Of a stretch of DNA of 32,716 nt, positions 21,165 to 28,433 are shown in pieces. Each line of letters starts with the position of its first letter. The first letter of the stretch is position 1. Under the pieces are notes generated by a model. That model was given only the letters and a program-made list of their open reading frames with translations, ran no database searches and was not told where the DNA came from. Source of the stretch: an uncultured Armatimonadota bacterium (GTDB taxonomy: Bacteria; Armatimonadota; Armatimonadia; Armatimonadales; Armatimonadaceae); assembly GCA_903924445.1 (NCBI GenBank), contig CAIYBQ010000545.1, positions 1-32,716 of the forward strand. Reading direction: 5' to 3'. Made by a program: the position numbers and the translations under genes.

Positions 21165-23738
21165 TTACAAACCAGTCTCTGAGAGAAGGTCATTCACGAC
21201 GACTGTAACGCGAGCTACCTTGTCGTTATCGGCGAGGTTGATCAGCTTGACGCCTTGTGTTGAGCGCCCCTGTTTCTTCGCTTCTTTCACTGGGAACCGC
21301 GTTGCCTGGCCATTTTCAGACATGATCAACAGGCTCCGTGACTTATCAGCTGATCCAGAAACGATACATGCGGCCTTGAGTGGTCCTGTCTTCGCAGTTA
21401 CATCGATGGTCTTCAAGCCCTTACCGCCACGGGTTTGAACCTTGTAGTCAATCAATCCTGATCGCTTACCAACGCCATTTTGGCCAACAACGAGGAGGTC
21501 TGCATCATCTTCGGCGACATCCATTGCAACAACGATGTCATCTGGACCATCGAGTGTGATTCCACGGACACCACCGGATGTACGTCCTGAGCAGCGAACA
21601 TCGGATTCAGCGAACCGGATTGCATGTCCACGTGATGTACAGAGGATAACGGTGCTATCGCCTGTCGTCTTGCGGACCCAACCAAGCTCATCACCTTCGT
21701 TCAAATCAAAGGTCTGGACGCCATTTGCGCGGATGTTTTTGAAGTCCTTCAGGTCACAGCGTTTGATCTCACCGAGTCGGCTACCCATGAGGAGGTAACC
21801 TTCGGCAGTCGCGAGGTCTCGGACACTGACATACGCCGTTACGCGCTCGCCAGATTCAACACTTAGAAGATTACCAAGATATGAGCCCATGGCGTTCGTG
21901 TCACGCTCGGGAACATCGTAAGCCTTGAGGCGATAAACCTTACCCTTGTCCGTAAAGAACATGATTTGCTCGTGTGTGTTCGCACGGAAAATATGCTCGA
22001 TGGAGTCATCTTCTTTGGTCTTACCCGCAGATTTGCCTTTACCACCACGGTGGTTGACAGCGAAGCTAGAAAGCTTCATACGTTTAATATAGCCGCTTGC
22101 AGAAATGGTGATGAGAGTTTCCTCTTCTGCAATCATGTCCTCAGGTCGTAGGTTTTCAGCTTCCGTCGCTACGATTTCCGTACGTCGGTTATCGCCAAAC
22201 TTATTGCGGAGATAAACCAGGTCATCTTTGACGAGTTGATCAACCCGTTTAGGGTCACTGAGGATGCTCTCCAAGCGCCCGATTTCCTTCAGAAGCTCCT
22301 TGTACTCGTTTTCGATTTTGTCTTGTTCGAGTGCGGTCAGCTGTCGAAGCTGCATGTTCAAGATGGCTTCAGTCTGAGGTCCAGTAAACCCAAACTTGGA
22401 CATCAATGCCGAGCGCGCCTGGTCGGTGTTAGCCGATGCTCGAATCGTCCGGATCACTTCATCAAGGTTGATGACAGCAATCTGCAAGCCTTCGAGAATG
22501 TGAGCGCGCTGCTTTGCACGATTGACTTCAAACTTCGTACGCCGGGTGATGATTTCGCGTCGGTGGTCGATGTATTCCTGCAACATCCCACGCAGCCCAA
22601 GAACCTTTGGTCCTCGACCACGTTCAACGAGTGACAGAAGAATACATCCAAAGTTGAGTCGCAGCTGAGTGTGCTTCAGAAGTTGATTGAGGATTTTATG
22701 TGGTTGAACATCACGCTTGAGCTCAACAACAACGCGCATTTCAGACTTATCTGTGTAGTCGTTAATGCCGGTGATGCCTTCGATTTTCTTGTCGCGGGCC
22801 AGCTCACCGATGTGCTCAATCAAGCGGCTTTTGACAACCTGATAGGGAAGCTCAGTAATGACAATAGCGGTCTTGCCATTCTCCATTGGCTCGAGGTGTG
22901 TCTTGGCCTGCATCGTCACCGAACCACGCCCGGTTTCGTACGCAGAAATGATTCCTCGCGTACCGTAGACCATGCCGGATGTCGGGAAGTCAGGCCCCTT
23001 GACAAACTGCATCAGATCAGGAACGGTAGCGTTGGTATTGTCAATCAGGTACGTGATGGCATCACAGATCTCACGCAGGTTATGCGGAGGCATATTTGTC
23101 GCCATTCCGACAGCAATGCCACTCGAGCCATTGCAGATCAGGTTCGGGAATTTCCCGGGGAGAATCGATGGCTCACGACGTTCGTTGTCATAGGTGGGAA
23201 CGAAGTCGACCGTGTCCTTTTCGATGTCCTCCATCATTTCCATCGCAAGCGCCGTCAGACGGGCTTCCGTGTACCGCATCGCGGCGGGAGGATCATCATC
23301 AACCGAACCGAAGTTCCCCTGGCCATCCACCAACGGATAGCGCAACGAGAATGGCTGCGCCATACGCACCATGGTGCCGTAGAGAGCCTGATCGCCGTGC
23401 GGATGGTAGTTACCCATCGTTTCGCCGACAACCTTTGCAGACTTCAGGTGACGCGAGTTAGGGGACAACCCGAGCTCACGCATCGCATACAAAATACGAC
23501 GCTGAACAGGTTTTAGACCATCGCGAACATCGGGCAATGCACGAGACACAATCGTGGACATCGCGTATCCAAGATATGACTGACGCATCTCTTCACTGAT
23601 GTCAATGGTCGGTCCATCGTATTCAGACAACCCTGAGCTTCCACCGGACGAAGGAGGTACATTTCCACCACCACCATCACCGCCAGCTACATTGCCGGGC
23701 GGGTTTACAACTTCATCCGAATTTTCAATATCAGCCAT
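21165..23738 (-). CDS. gyrA: DNA gyrase subunit A
   Basis: The breakage-reunion subunit of gyrase introduces negative supercoils with GyrB. The 857 residues contain the winged-helix/tower region, catalytic Tyr156 in AAMRYTEARL (Tyr122 in E. coli), and the C-terminal beta-pinwheel. A GyrA-box-like NHRGGKGKSAG and a second TRGGKG support gyrase rather than topoisomerase IV. The quinolone-determining segment reads HPHGDQALYGTMVRMAQ: Gln117 at the E. coli Ser83 position and Gly121 at the Asp87 position. A Gly-, Pro-, Ser- and acid-rich N-terminal extension (about 1-42) is probably disordered. Start ATG 23738 has AAGGT upstream. gyrB is not in the window. It is downstream of nudC on the same strand but has its own promoter. 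Confidence 0.97.
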   Translation of the reverse strand: MADIENSDEVVNPPGNVAGGDGGGGNVPPSSGGSSGLSEYDGPTIDISEEMRQSYLGYAMSTIVSRALPDVRDGLKPVQRRILYAMRELGLSPNSRHLKSAKVVGETMGNYHPHGDQALYGTMVRMAQPFSLRYPLVDGQGNFGSVDDDPPAAMRYTEARLTALAMEMMEDIEKDTVDFVPTYDNERREPSILPGKFPNLICNGSSGIAVGMATNMPPHNLREICDAITYLIDNTNATVPDLMQFVKGPDFPTSGMVYGTRGIISAYETGRGSVTMQAKTHLEPMENGKTAIVITELPYQVVKSRLIEHIGELARDKKIEGITGINDYTDKSEMRVVVELKRDVQPHKILNQLLKHTQLRLNFGCILLSLVERGRGPKVLGLRGMLQEYIDHRREIITRRTKFEVNRAKQRAHILEGLQIAVINLDEVIRTIRASANTDQARSALMSKFGFTGPQTEAILNMQLRQLTALEQDKIENEYKELLKEIGRLESILSDPKRVDQLVKDDLVYLRNKFGDNRRTEIVATEAENLRPEDMIAEEETLITISASGYIKRMKLSSFAVNHRGGKGKSAGKTKEDDSIEHIFRANTHEQIMFFTDKGKVYRLKAYDVPERDTNAMGSYLGNLLSVESGERVTAYVSVRDLATAEGYLLMGSRLGEIKRCDLKDFKNIRANGVQTFDLNEGDELGWVRKTTGDSTVILCTSRGHAIRFAESDVRCSGRTSGGVRGITLDGPDDIVVAMDVAEDDADLLVVGQNGVGKRSGLIDYKVQTRGGKGLKTIDVTAKTGPLKAACIVSGSADKSRSLLIMSENGQATRFPVKEAKKQGRSTQGVKLINLADNDKVARVTVVVNDLLSETGL

Positions 23739-23780
23739 ATTTACCTTGGAAATCCGGCATGAAAACCCTGTTTTAATGCC

Positions 23781-23808
23781 AGTTTATAGTAGTGCATTTT
23801 ATCGTAAA
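23781..23808 (-). promoter_or_regulatory. Probable gyrA promoter
   Basis: Minus strand: -35 TTTACG (23808-23803), 16-bp spacer, -10 TAAACT (23786-23781), giving a leader of about 35 nt. The -10 hexamer is identical to that of acsA. Confidence 0.4.
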
Positions 23809-23840
23809 TGAGGGTGAATTTCGAGGGTTGGTGAGGGTGG

Positions 23841-24641
23841 TTATGGATAGGATGGGTAGTCAATCCAGTGTTGAATCAGAGTTCTGGACAATGCAATCGT
23901 TGGGGGCAATTCTGGCAGTGCATCCGATGAAAACCAGCGTGCATCCGACAACTCCAGCTCATCACGCTTGATGGCACCAGACACCCAGCGGACACGAAAT
24001 GCGACCATAAGCTGGTGCGGAAACGGCCAGGGCTGCGAGCCGACATAGCGGACATCGGAGACCGTCACACCAACCTCTTCAAGTGCCTCACGAACACAGC
24101 ACTGTTCCAGAGATTCTCCGGGTTCCACAAAGCCTGCGATGACAGAAAAGCGGTTTCCCCAGCCATCCTTTTGCGCAAGAAGGGTTCGGCGATTTTGATC
24201 CTCAATCAGCACCAGTACCGCGGGCGTAACGAGGGGATACATGACATGGCTACACCCTGAACACTTTCGCCCCGTATCCGAAAGCTGCTCCATGGCACTT
24301 GCACAGCGTGAACAGAATCGTGTCGAGTCACGGAATTCGAGTCGCTGGACGGCAAGAATAGATGCTTCGATAACCGCATTATCACTAACCTGGAGCATAT
24401 CCCGCAGGCCAAGCCATCCCGGCTCTTCGATCTGATCTGAACTCTCGACGCTTCGCGATACCGCAACGACTGGGATGCCATCTAGTTCACCGAGTGGTAT
24501 CCCATCTTGAGCTAACCCAAAACCAAAGGTCTCCACGGGAAACAGACCATCAGGAATCAAGACGCGGCGGTCATTCACGCCGACCACATAGACTGTGGCA
24601 CCCTCGGCAATCTGGCATCCAGCGTTACGCATAAACTCCAT
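23841..24641 (-). CDS. nudC: NAD+/NADH diphosphatase (RNA deNADding enzyme), NudC-type
   Basis: A Nudix hydrolase of 266 residues that splits NAD(H) to NMN(H) and AMP and, in E. coli, removes NAD caps from RNA. Domains in order: a variable N-terminal domain (about 1-105), a four-Cys zinc ribbon (Cys110, Cys113, Cys127, Cys130), and the Nudix fold with the box starting GFVEPGESLEQ at 170 and ending REALEEVGV. The NudC-specific SQPWPFP lies at 202-208. All metal-binding Glu residues of the Nudix box are present. The start ATG shares TGATG with the stop of the upstream methyltransferase gene, so the two are translationally coupled. No functional link between them is known to me. Confidence 0.94.
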   Translation of the reverse strand: MEFMRNAGCQIAEGATVYVVGVNDRRVLIPDGLFPVETFGFGLAQDGIPLGELDGIPVVAVSRSVESSDQIEEPGWLGLRDMLQVSDNAVIEASILAVQRLEFRDSTRFCSRCASAMEQLSDTGRKCSGCSHVMYPLVTPAVLVLIEDQNRRTLLAQKDGWGNRFSVIAGFVEPGESLEQCCVREALEEVGVTVSDVRYVGSQPWPFPHQLMVAFRVRWVSGAIKRDELELSDARWFSSDALPELPPTIALSRTLIQHWIDYPSYP

Positions 24642-25501
24642 CAGAACACCTGCCCACCTTTGAAAGCGAGTAATCCAAACGCGCTATCAATCTGAACGAC
24701 TTTTTCAAACCCTGCTTCACTCAGCCGGCGCTTGGTTCCACGCATCATCGTTGAGCCATTTCGTGACTCTGGTGAGCCGATGTAGTGGAACAACACACCC
24801 TTGCGCGACAAAAGTCTGAGGAGTTCAGCGTAGAAGGTTTTGCTGTAGAGGTCACCTGCGATTTGAACCGTTGGAGGGTCATGGAAAATAACATCGTATG
24901 AACCCGATGCCTGACTGGTCACGAAGGAGAGACAGCTTTCATTGACAACGGTGATGTTTGGAGATGTGTAGAGCGGCGCGCTCCAAGGGGAGGCATGATG
25001 AAGATCGCACACAGCAGGATCCACTTCAAGCGTTGTCACCCGTACCGCTCGCTTTGCAGCGCTTAGCGTTACATATCCCAAGCCACACGTCGTGTCCAAG
25101 ATACGGCCATAGACACGCGGAACCGCGTTGACCATCGCTAAACTCGAAGCCCATGGGTCGATGCCTTTGTGGCGATGCATCGGAAATCCACCAACCATGA
25201 GGGCCGGCGTACCTGTTTCCGTGGCGTACAGCCCGACCTGAAGCTTTGTGGATGGACTAAAGGAGACCTGCTTATGCCAACCATCCCCATCGTAGAGGAA
25301 GTAGCCGTGCGCCGGCCTTGCCATACGCTCCAAGTCCTCGAGACTCACGCTAACATCTGCATCTTGCAGGTAGCATCCGGTTTCGAGAATGTCGACAGCT
25401 GCAGTAGCGCCATCGGGACCTATTAATCGCTCAATCACCGTTTCGCCGGTCAGGATTGCGGCCAGAATCCGCTGGCAGTCATAGCCAGTTAGAAATGTCA
25501 T
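24641..25501 (-). CDS. Predicted SAM-dependent methyltransferase (COG2521-like)
   Basis: A 286-residue protein. The N-terminal 105 residues have no fold I recognise. A Rossmann-type methyltransferase domain follows: motif I RILDTTCGLGYVTL (133-146), an acidic residue ending strand 2 (TLEVDP, Glu159), and motif IV VIFHDPP (204-210). Just before it is a His-rich segment MHRHKGIDPW (108-117). The layout, with MHR...DP before motif I and a DPP motif, recalls a family first described as predicted archaeal methyltransferases and related to spermidine-synthase-like enzymes. The substrate is unknown. The start ATG 25501 has no Shine-Dalgarno sequence; TACACT ends 6 nt upstream. The gene overlaps nudC (TGATG) and lies just downstream of the ppdK terminator. 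Confidence 0.7.
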   Translation of the reverse strand: MTFLTGYDCQRILAAILTGETVIERLIGPDGATAAVDILETGCYLQDADVSVSLEDLERMARPAHGYFLYDGDGWHKQVSFSPSTKLQVGLYATETGTPALMVGGFPMHRHKGIDPWASSLAMVNAVPRVYGRILDTTCGLGYVTLSAAKRAVRVTTLEVDPAVCDLHHASPWSAPLYTSPNITVVNESCLSFVTSQASGSYDVIFHDPPTVQIAGDLYSKTFYAELLRLLSRKGVLFHYIGSPESRNGSTMMRGTKRRLSEAGFEKVVQIDSAFGLLAFKGGQVF

Positions 25502-25507
25502 GTTGTA

Positions 25508-25513
25508 AGTGTA
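25508..25513 (-). promoter_or_regulatory. -10 element of the methyltransferase-nudC unit, probably leaderless
   Basis: TACACT on the minus strand ends 6 nt before the ATG at 25501. The -35 position falls inside the ppdK terminator stem and is poor. No ribosome-binding site is present. Confidence 0.35.
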
Positions 25514-25518
25514 CAGGT

Positions 25519-25550
25519 AAAAAAAGGGGGCACTGCGCTAGCAGTGCCCC
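25519..25550 (-). terminator. Rho-independent terminator of ppdK
   Basis: GGGGCACTGC (25527-25536) and GCAGTGCCCC (25541-25550) form a 10-bp stem with a 4-nt GCTA loop. On the minus strand it is followed by seven T (25525-25519). Confidence 0.92.
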
Positions 25551-25578
25551 GGATACTCGTCAGATCTGAGATCTAACT

Positions 25579-28245
25579 TTACTTATCGCTTACGCCTTTA
25601 CCAAGCGCTGCCTGCGCGGCTGCAAGACGTGCAATCGGCACACGATAAGGTGAGCAGCTCACGTAGTTCAAGCCGATGTCGTAGCAGAACTTCACAGACG
25701 ATGGCTCGCCACCATGTTCACCACAAATACCAAGCTTGATATCTGGGCGGACAGTGTGAGCCTTCTGGATCGCAATCTTCATCAACTGACCAACACCATC
25801 TTGGTCAATGGACTCAAACGGATCACCTGGAAGAATCTTCTCAGCAACATATGGCTTGAGGAAGCGGTCAGAGTCATCACGGCTGAAGCCGAACGTCATC
25901 TGCGTAAGGTCATTTGTACCAAACGAGAAGAAGCTTGCTTCAACTGCGATTTCATCTGCCGTTAGCGCACCACGTGGAACTTCAATCATCGTTCCGAAGC
26001 TGTAGTCCACGGAAACACCTTGTTCGGTAACGACTGCAGCTGCAGTCGCTTCGAGGCGCTGACGAACGAACTTGAGTTCATTGACATGGCCGACAAGAGG
26101 GATCATGATTTCAGGAACAGCGGAACCGCCGGCCTTGACAACTGCCGATGCGCCTTCGAGGATTGCCCTCGTCTGCATTTCAACAATCTGTGGGAAGACG
26201 ATTGAGAGGCGGCAACCACGGAGACCCATCATCGGGTTGATTTCGTGCATTCCCTCAACAACCTTGAGCATCGCTTCCTTTTCAGGATCCGACTGGCCAA
26301 GTGCGTGAAGTGCAGCAACTTCTTCGATGAGCTTTTCGCGGTTAGGCATGAACTCATGAAGTGGGGGATCAATCAGACGAACGGTACATGGACGTCCACC
26401 AAGAACCTCGAATATTCCCTTGAAGTCTTCACGTTGGAACTCAAGGAGCTCATCGAGTGCAACTTGACGATCAGCATCGTTTGTCGCAAGAATCATCCGC
26501 TGAACGACAGGGCGACGCTCACCTTCGAAGAACATGTGCTCTGTACGGCAGAGGCCAATACCTTCGGCACCCAGCTTGATCGCGAGCTCAGTGTCCTTAG
26601 GCGTATCAGCATTAGTGCGAACACCAAATTTGCCACGGAACTCATCTGCCCATGCCATGAATTCGCCGAAATCGCCCGTCATCTTGGCTTCTTCAACAGG
26701 AACCTGACCAGAGATAACTTCTCCGAGTCCGCCATTCAAGGAGATGAACTCACCCTCTTTGACGACCTGTCCAGTTGCCTTGATCACAAAGTGATCGGAG
26801 CCAACGCTGATTTCAGAACAACCAGCAACGGTTGGGATACCAAAGCCACGTGCAACGAGTGCAGCATGCGATGTCATTCCACCACGCTCGGTCAGAACAC
26901 CCTGAGCGGCAAGCATTCCCTTGAGGTCATCCGGGTTCGTGTCTGCACGAACTAGGATCACACGCTCGCCGGCTCCACCCTTACCAAGCTCAGCAGCCCG
27001 GTCAGATGAGAACACTGCGACACCCGTCGCTGCGCCAGGGCCTGCAGGAAGTCCACGTGCGATGACGTTGTACTTTGCATTCGTTGGGATGACAGGCAGG
27101 AGGCACTGGGTCAGCAGGTTAGGATCGACACGTGTGATCGCATCTTCCTTTGTGATGAGGCCTTCCTTGACCTGGTCAACTGCGATACGTACCGCAGCTG
27201 GGCCAGTTCGCTTTCCGGAGCGGCACTGGAGGATATAGAACTTACCGTGTTCGATTGTGAACTCGATGTCCTGCATGTCCTTGTAGTGCTTTTCTAGAAC
27301 ATCACAGGTTTCTTCGAACTGCTTGTAGATAACTGGATCCTGTTTTGCAAGCTCAGAGATTGGCATTGGTGTACGGACACCAGCAACAACATCCTCGCCT
27401 TGAGCATTCATCAGGTACTCGCCAAAGATGACATTTTCGCCTGTGGATGCATTACGTGTGAAAGCAACACCGGTACCACAGTCATCACCACGGTTGCCAA
27501 AGACCATCGCCTGGACGTTGACAGCGGTTCCGATCGAGTCATCAATCTTTTCCTTGCGGCGGTAGATGATGGCGCGCTCGTTATTCCAAGAGCGGAAAAC
27601 GGCGGTGATTGCCGCATCGAGCTGCTCATGAGGATCTTGTGGGAACTGCTTGCCGGTTTGCTTGATGACATGTGCCTTGTAATCATCACAAAGGCTCTTC
27701 AAGCTATCTGCAGGGACTTCCAAGTCTTCCGTAACACCGAGCTTGGCTTTGAGGTCATAGAACATATGCTCAAAGTCATGCTTGGTGATGTGCTCATATT
27801 GATCAGAGTAAGCAACATCGGACAGCATCATGATGAAACGGCGATAAGAGTCGTAAACAAATCGCGGATCAGCAACCAGCGAAAGGGCATTGACGATCTC
27901 ATCGTTCAAGCCGAGGTTAAGGACTGTGTCCATCATTCCTGGCATCGAGAACCGTGCGCCACTACGAACTGACAAAAGGAGCGGGTTGTTCGGGTCACCG
28001 AACGTTTTGCCCAGTTCCTTTTCAACATCCGCGAGAGCAGTCTTGATTTCGTCATTCAGACCATCAGGTAGCTGACGTCCGTTTGCGTTGTAATCCGTAC
28101 ACACCTCGGTTGTAATCGTAAAACCTGGTGGGACCGGAAGCCCGATATTCATCATCTCAGCGAGGTTTGCACCCTTGCCACCGAGCAAATCCCGGAGGCT
28201 ACGATTTCCATCCCGGAACAACCAAACGCGCTTCTGCGTCGCCAT
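25579..28245 (-). CDS. ppdK: Pyruvate, phosphate dikinase
   Basis: A cytoplasmic enzyme interconverting pyruvate + ATP + Pi and PEP + AMP + PPi, either gluconeogenic or glycolytic. The 888 residues match the family. The N-terminal ATP-grasp domain begins LLGGKGANLAEM (21-32) and includes RSGARFSMPGMMDTVLNLG (94-112). The swivelling phospho-His domain carries LTERGGMTSHAALVARG with catalytic His460, and Thr458 two residues before it at the position of the regulatory Thr of plant PPDK. The C-terminal PEP/pyruvate TIM barrel has GLCRTEHMFF, the Asp/Asn site SFGTNDLTQMTFG, and the acid/base Cys in GICGEHGG. Start ATG 28245 follows AGGAGAG with 8-nt spacing. A TTG 6 nt earlier is rejected. The leader holds two hairpins. 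It is divergent from acsA. Confidence 0.97.
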   Translation of the reverse strand: MATQKRVWLFRDGNRSLRDLLGGKGANLAEMMNIGLPVPPGFTITTEVCTDYNANGRQLPDGLNDEIKTALADVEKELGKTFGDPNNPLLLSVRSGARFSMPGMMDTVLNLGLNDEIVNALSLVADPRFVYDSYRRFIMMLSDVAYSDQYEHITKHDFEHMFYDLKAKLGVTEDLEVPADSLKSLCDDYKAHVIKQTGKQFPQDPHEQLDAAITAVFRSWNNERAIIYRRKEKIDDSIGTAVNVQAMVFGNRGDDCGTGVAFTRNASTGENVIFGEYLMNAQGEDVVAGVRTPMPISELAKQDPVIYKQFEETCDVLEKHYKDMQDIEFTIEHGKFYILQCRSGKRTGPAAVRIAVDQVKEGLITKEDAITRVDPNLLTQCLLPVIPTNAKYNVIARGLPAGPGAATGVAVFSSDRAAELGKGGAGERVILVRADTNPDDLKGMLAAQGVLTERGGMTSHAALVARGFGIPTVAGCSEISVGSDHFVIKATGQVVKEGEFISLNGGLGEVISGQVPVEEAKMTGDFGEFMAWADEFRGKFGVRTNADTPKDTELAIKLGAEGIGLCRTEHMFFEGERRPVVQRMILATNDADRQVALDELLEFQREDFKGIFEVLGGRPCTVRLIDPPLHEFMPNREKLIEEVAALHALGQSDPEKEAMLKVVEGMHEINPMMGLRGCRLSIVFPQIVEMQTRAILEGASAVVKAGGSAVPEIMIPLVGHVNELKFVRQRLEATAAAVVTEQGVSVDYSFGTMIEVPRGALTADEIAVEASFFSFGTNDLTQMTFGFSRDDSDRFLKPYVAEKILPGDPFESIDQDGVGQLMKIAIQKAHTVRPDIKLGICGEHGGEPSSVKFCYDIGLNYVSCSPYRVPIARLAAAQAALGKGVSDK

Positions 28246-28266
28246 GGACAATACTCTCCTGTGAAA

Positions 28267-28282
28267 CCAAAATTAGTTTTGG
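28267..28282 (-). promoter_or_regulatory. Small hairpin before the ppdK ribosome-binding site
   Basis: CCAAAA-TTAG-TTTTGG is a perfect 6-bp inverted repeat located about 10 nt ahead of the ppdK Shine-Dalgarno sequence, inside the transcribed leader. Confidence 0.45.
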
Positions 28283-28306
28283 AATATGCCAATCCTGACA
28301 TACAAA

Positions 28307-28338
28307 ACGCCGCTCAGGTGGGGCCTGAAACGCGGCGT
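28307..28338 (-). promoter_or_regulatory. GC-rich leader hairpin followed by TTTT, upstream of ppdK
   Basis: On the minus strand ACGCCGC and GCGGCGT form the outer stem and CAGG/CCTG an inner stem, followed by TTTTG. No gene upstream needs a terminator here because acsA is divergent. It is therefore either a 5' stabilising structure or an attenuator in the ppdK leader. Confidence 0.6.
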
Positions 28339-28346
28339 ACCCGCCC

Positions 28347-28376
28347 AATGTACCTTGCATCGGGTCAGACTGACAA
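28347..28376 (-). promoter_or_regulatory. Probable ppdK promoter with overlapping small palindrome
   Basis: Minus strand: -35 TTGTCA (28376-28371), 18-bp spacer, -10 TACATT (28352-28347). Start expected near 28340, giving a leader of about 95 nt. GTCAGACTGAC (28364-28374), a 5-1-5 palindrome, overlaps the -35 box and could be an operator. Confidence 0.4.
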
Positions 28377-28395
28377 CACTAAAGACGTTAACACC

Positions 28396-28424
28396 TTGAC
28401 GCGGCGCATTTCCCCTTTTAAACT
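28396..28424 (+). promoter_or_regulatory. acsA promoter, probably leaderless transcript
   Basis: -35 TTGACG (28396-28401), exact 17-bp spacer, -10 TAAACT (28419-28424). ATG follows 9 nt later at 28434, leaving at most about 2-3 nt of leader and no Shine-Dalgarno sequence. Confidence 0.65.
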
Positions 28425-28433
28425 CATTTCAAT

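Noticed and set aside
22671..23516. 281-codon plus-strand open frame inside gyrA
   Set aside because: It is a shadow of the gyrA reading frame; the opposite strand encodes the catalytic Tyr region of GyrA.
27400..27972. 190-codon plus-strand open frame inside ppdK
   Set aside because: It is a shadow of the PPDK ATP-grasp domain, arising from biased codon use.
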